A stretch of 64,000 bases of DNA from Ancylobacter tetraedralis. GTDB taxonomy: Bacteria > Pseudomonadota > Alphaproteobacteria > Rhizobiales > Xanthobacteraceae. A program made the translations under genes and the position numbers. Below the pieces are notes generated by a model, which did no database searches, had not been told where the DNA came from, and saw only the letters and a program-made list of their open reading frames with translations. The DNA lies in contig NZ_JACICD010000003.1 of NCBI RefSeq assembly GCF_014195655.1, forward strand, positions 62,001 through 126,000, read 5' to 3'. Positions 62,730-64,000 of the stretch are shown here, piece by piece. The number at the start of each line of letters is the position of its first letter. Position 1 is the stretch's first letter.

Positions 62730-64000
62730 ATGCACCTCATGGATCTGACGGCGACCGAGCTGTCCCGGCTGATCGCCACGCGCGCCATCAGCCCGTCCGA
62801 GACCATGGCGGCCTATCTTGAGCGGCTGCCGGCGGTGAATGGCGCCATTAACGCCATCGTCTCCCCGTGCGATCCCGATGCGCTGATGTCGCAGGCGCGG
62901 GCGATGGATGACGCGCCGCGTCGCGGCTGGCTGCATGGCTTGCCCTTCGCGGTGAAGGACCTCGTCGCGGTGCGCGGCGTGCGCACCACCTATGGCTCGC
63001 CGCTCCACCGCGACAACGTGCCGGAATATGACGACCTGCTGGCGGCGCGGCTGCGCGCGGCGGGCGCGATCTTTACCGGCAAGACCAACACCCCGGAATG
63101 GGGCCATGGCAGCCACAGTTTCAATCCTGTGTTCGGCGTGACCCGCAATCCGTACGACACGACGCGCAGCGCCGGCGGCTCCTCCGGGGGCGCGGCGGCG
63201 GCGCTGGCCGCCCGGCTGGTGCCGGTGGCCGACGGCTCCGACATGATGGGCAGCCTGCGCAACCCCGCCGCCTTCTGCAATGTCTACGGCTTTCGGCCGA
63301 GCTATGGGCGCGTGCCCGGCGATGCGGACGGCGACACGTTTCTCGCGACGCTGGCGACCGACGGGCCGATGGCGCGCACGGTCGAGGATCTGGCGCGGCT
63401 GCTCGACGTGCTGGCGGGCGAGAACCCCCAAGTGCCGTTCGGCCGGCCGGCCGGCGATTTCGCCGGACAGCTGAAGCGCGATGGGCGGCGCGACCTGCGC
63501 GGCCTGAGGGTCGGCTGGCTGGGCGACTGGGGCGGCGCCTATGGCTGCGAGCCCGGCATACTCGACCTCTGCGAAGAGGGGCTGGGCGTGCTGGAATCCC
63601 TCGGTGCCCGGGTGGAAAGGCTCGCGCCGCCCTTCCCGGCGGAAGACCTGTGGACGGCGTGGATCCACCTGCGCGGCTTCCTCAACGCGGGCGCGAAGGG
63701 CGCGCAGGCCGCGGATCCGGCCGTGTTCGCGCAGCTCAAACCGGAGACGCAGTGGGAAATCCGCACCGGCCAGGCCGTGAGCGCCGCGCAGGTTTACGCG
63801 GCGAGCGTCGTGCGCTCGCGCTGGTACGCGACTGCCGCAAACCTCTTCCGGCGCTTCGACATTCTGGCCATGCCGGCCGCGCAGGTGTGGCCGTTCCCCG
63901 CCGAGTGGCGCTGGCCGCAGGCCATTAACGGGCGCGCCATGGATACCTATCACCGCTGGATGGAGGTAGTGGTGCCGGTGAGCCTGCTCGGGCTGCCTTC
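62730..64000 (+). CDS. Amidase signature family enzyme (3' truncated by window end)
   Basis: At least 423 codons without a stop. Catalytic Lys in GLPFAVKDLVA (about residue 75), cis-Ser in [12 protein letters not shown] and a nucleophile loop GSDMMGSLRNPAAFCNVYGFRPSYGR, where DMMGS replaces the usual DxGGS. This marks a distinct amidase subgroup. GAGG lies 7 nt before the ATG. It follows the Pot-type importer on the same strand and may act on the imported compound. The C-terminus lies beyond the window. Confidence 0.92.
   Translation, partial: MHLMDLTATELSRLIATRAISPSETMAAYLERLPAVNGAINAIVSPCDPDALMSQARAMDDAPRRGWLHGLPFAVKDLVAVRGVRTTYGSPLHRDNVPEYDDLLAARLRAAGAIFTGKTNTPEWGHGSHSFNPVFGVTRNPYDTTRSAGGSSGGAAAALAARLVPVADGSDMMGSLRNPAAFCNVYGFRPSYGRVPGDADGDTFLATLATDGPMARTVEDLARLLDVLAGENPQVPFGRPAGDFAGQLKRDGRRDLRGLRVGWLGDWGGAYGCEPGILDLCEEGLGVLESLGARVERLAPPFPAEDLWTAWIHLRGFLNAGAKGAQAADPAVFAQLKPETQWEIRTGQAVSAAQVYAASVVRSRWYATAANLFRRFDILAMPAAQVWPFPAEWRWPQAINGRAMDTYHRWMEVVVPVSLLGLP

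Overview
The window is high-GC DNA with dense gene packing, frequent 4-nt ATGA/GTGA stop-start overlaps and G/C-rich third positions. Gene content (gatCA and gatB apart from each other, ruvX, an htpG with an alphaproteobacterial sigma-32 promoter, many Liv/Urt/Pot importers, a formaldehyde-activating-enzyme homologue) points to an alphaproteobacterium of the Hyphomicrobiales, plausibly near Xanthobacteraceae. The family assignment is inference.

1-13.4 kb is mostly chromosomal backbone: small exported proteins, an AEC transporter with ruvX, a UPF0173 metallo-hydrolase, a LysE exporter, gatC-gatA-chorismate mutase, a DUF6455 protein with a threonine-dehydratase-like enzyme, gatB, a GNAT acetyltransferase, a glutathione S-transferase and tRNA-Ser(GCU).

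13.4-33.4 kb looks accessory. Directly behind the tRNA lie two broken genes (AraC-type regulator, DUF1254 protein). Then comes a six-gene operon (polar amino-acid-type ABC importer, HMG-CoA-lyase-like enzyme, CaiB-type CoA-transferase) divergent from a LysR regulator and a flavin monooxygenase. Both flanks of the LysR gene carry the same TTTAG-N5-CTAAA palindrome. Relics of an IS transposase and a serine recombinase follow. Next come a secreted protein with nucleotidyltransferase-like motifs, a convergent 2165-residue glycine-rich autotransporter and a P1B-type metal ATPase with an unusual TPCP motif.

33.5-47.9 kb starts with htpG and continues with a large catabolic locus. A leftward set of ten genes encodes an SDR, a luciferase-like (LLM) monooxygenase, a complete branched-chain-type ABC importer, a flavin reductase, a VOC protein and an Fae-like protein that appears to lack the Fae catalytic histidine. 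A second LLM paralogue, a LysR regulator and a ProC-like reductase run divergently from it. The shared intergenic region holds a 16-bp imperfect inverted repeat and 22-bp-spaced direct repeats. I read this as an uncharacterised import-and-oxidation pathway that may release a C1 unit. It is the best candidate here for an undescribed system.

47.9-64 kb is a nitrogen-scavenging region: urtABCDE followed by a formamidase-type gene, an orphan IS3-OrfA-like HTH protein, an amidase, an amidohydrolase, a PotABCD-type importer and a second amidase that runs off the window.
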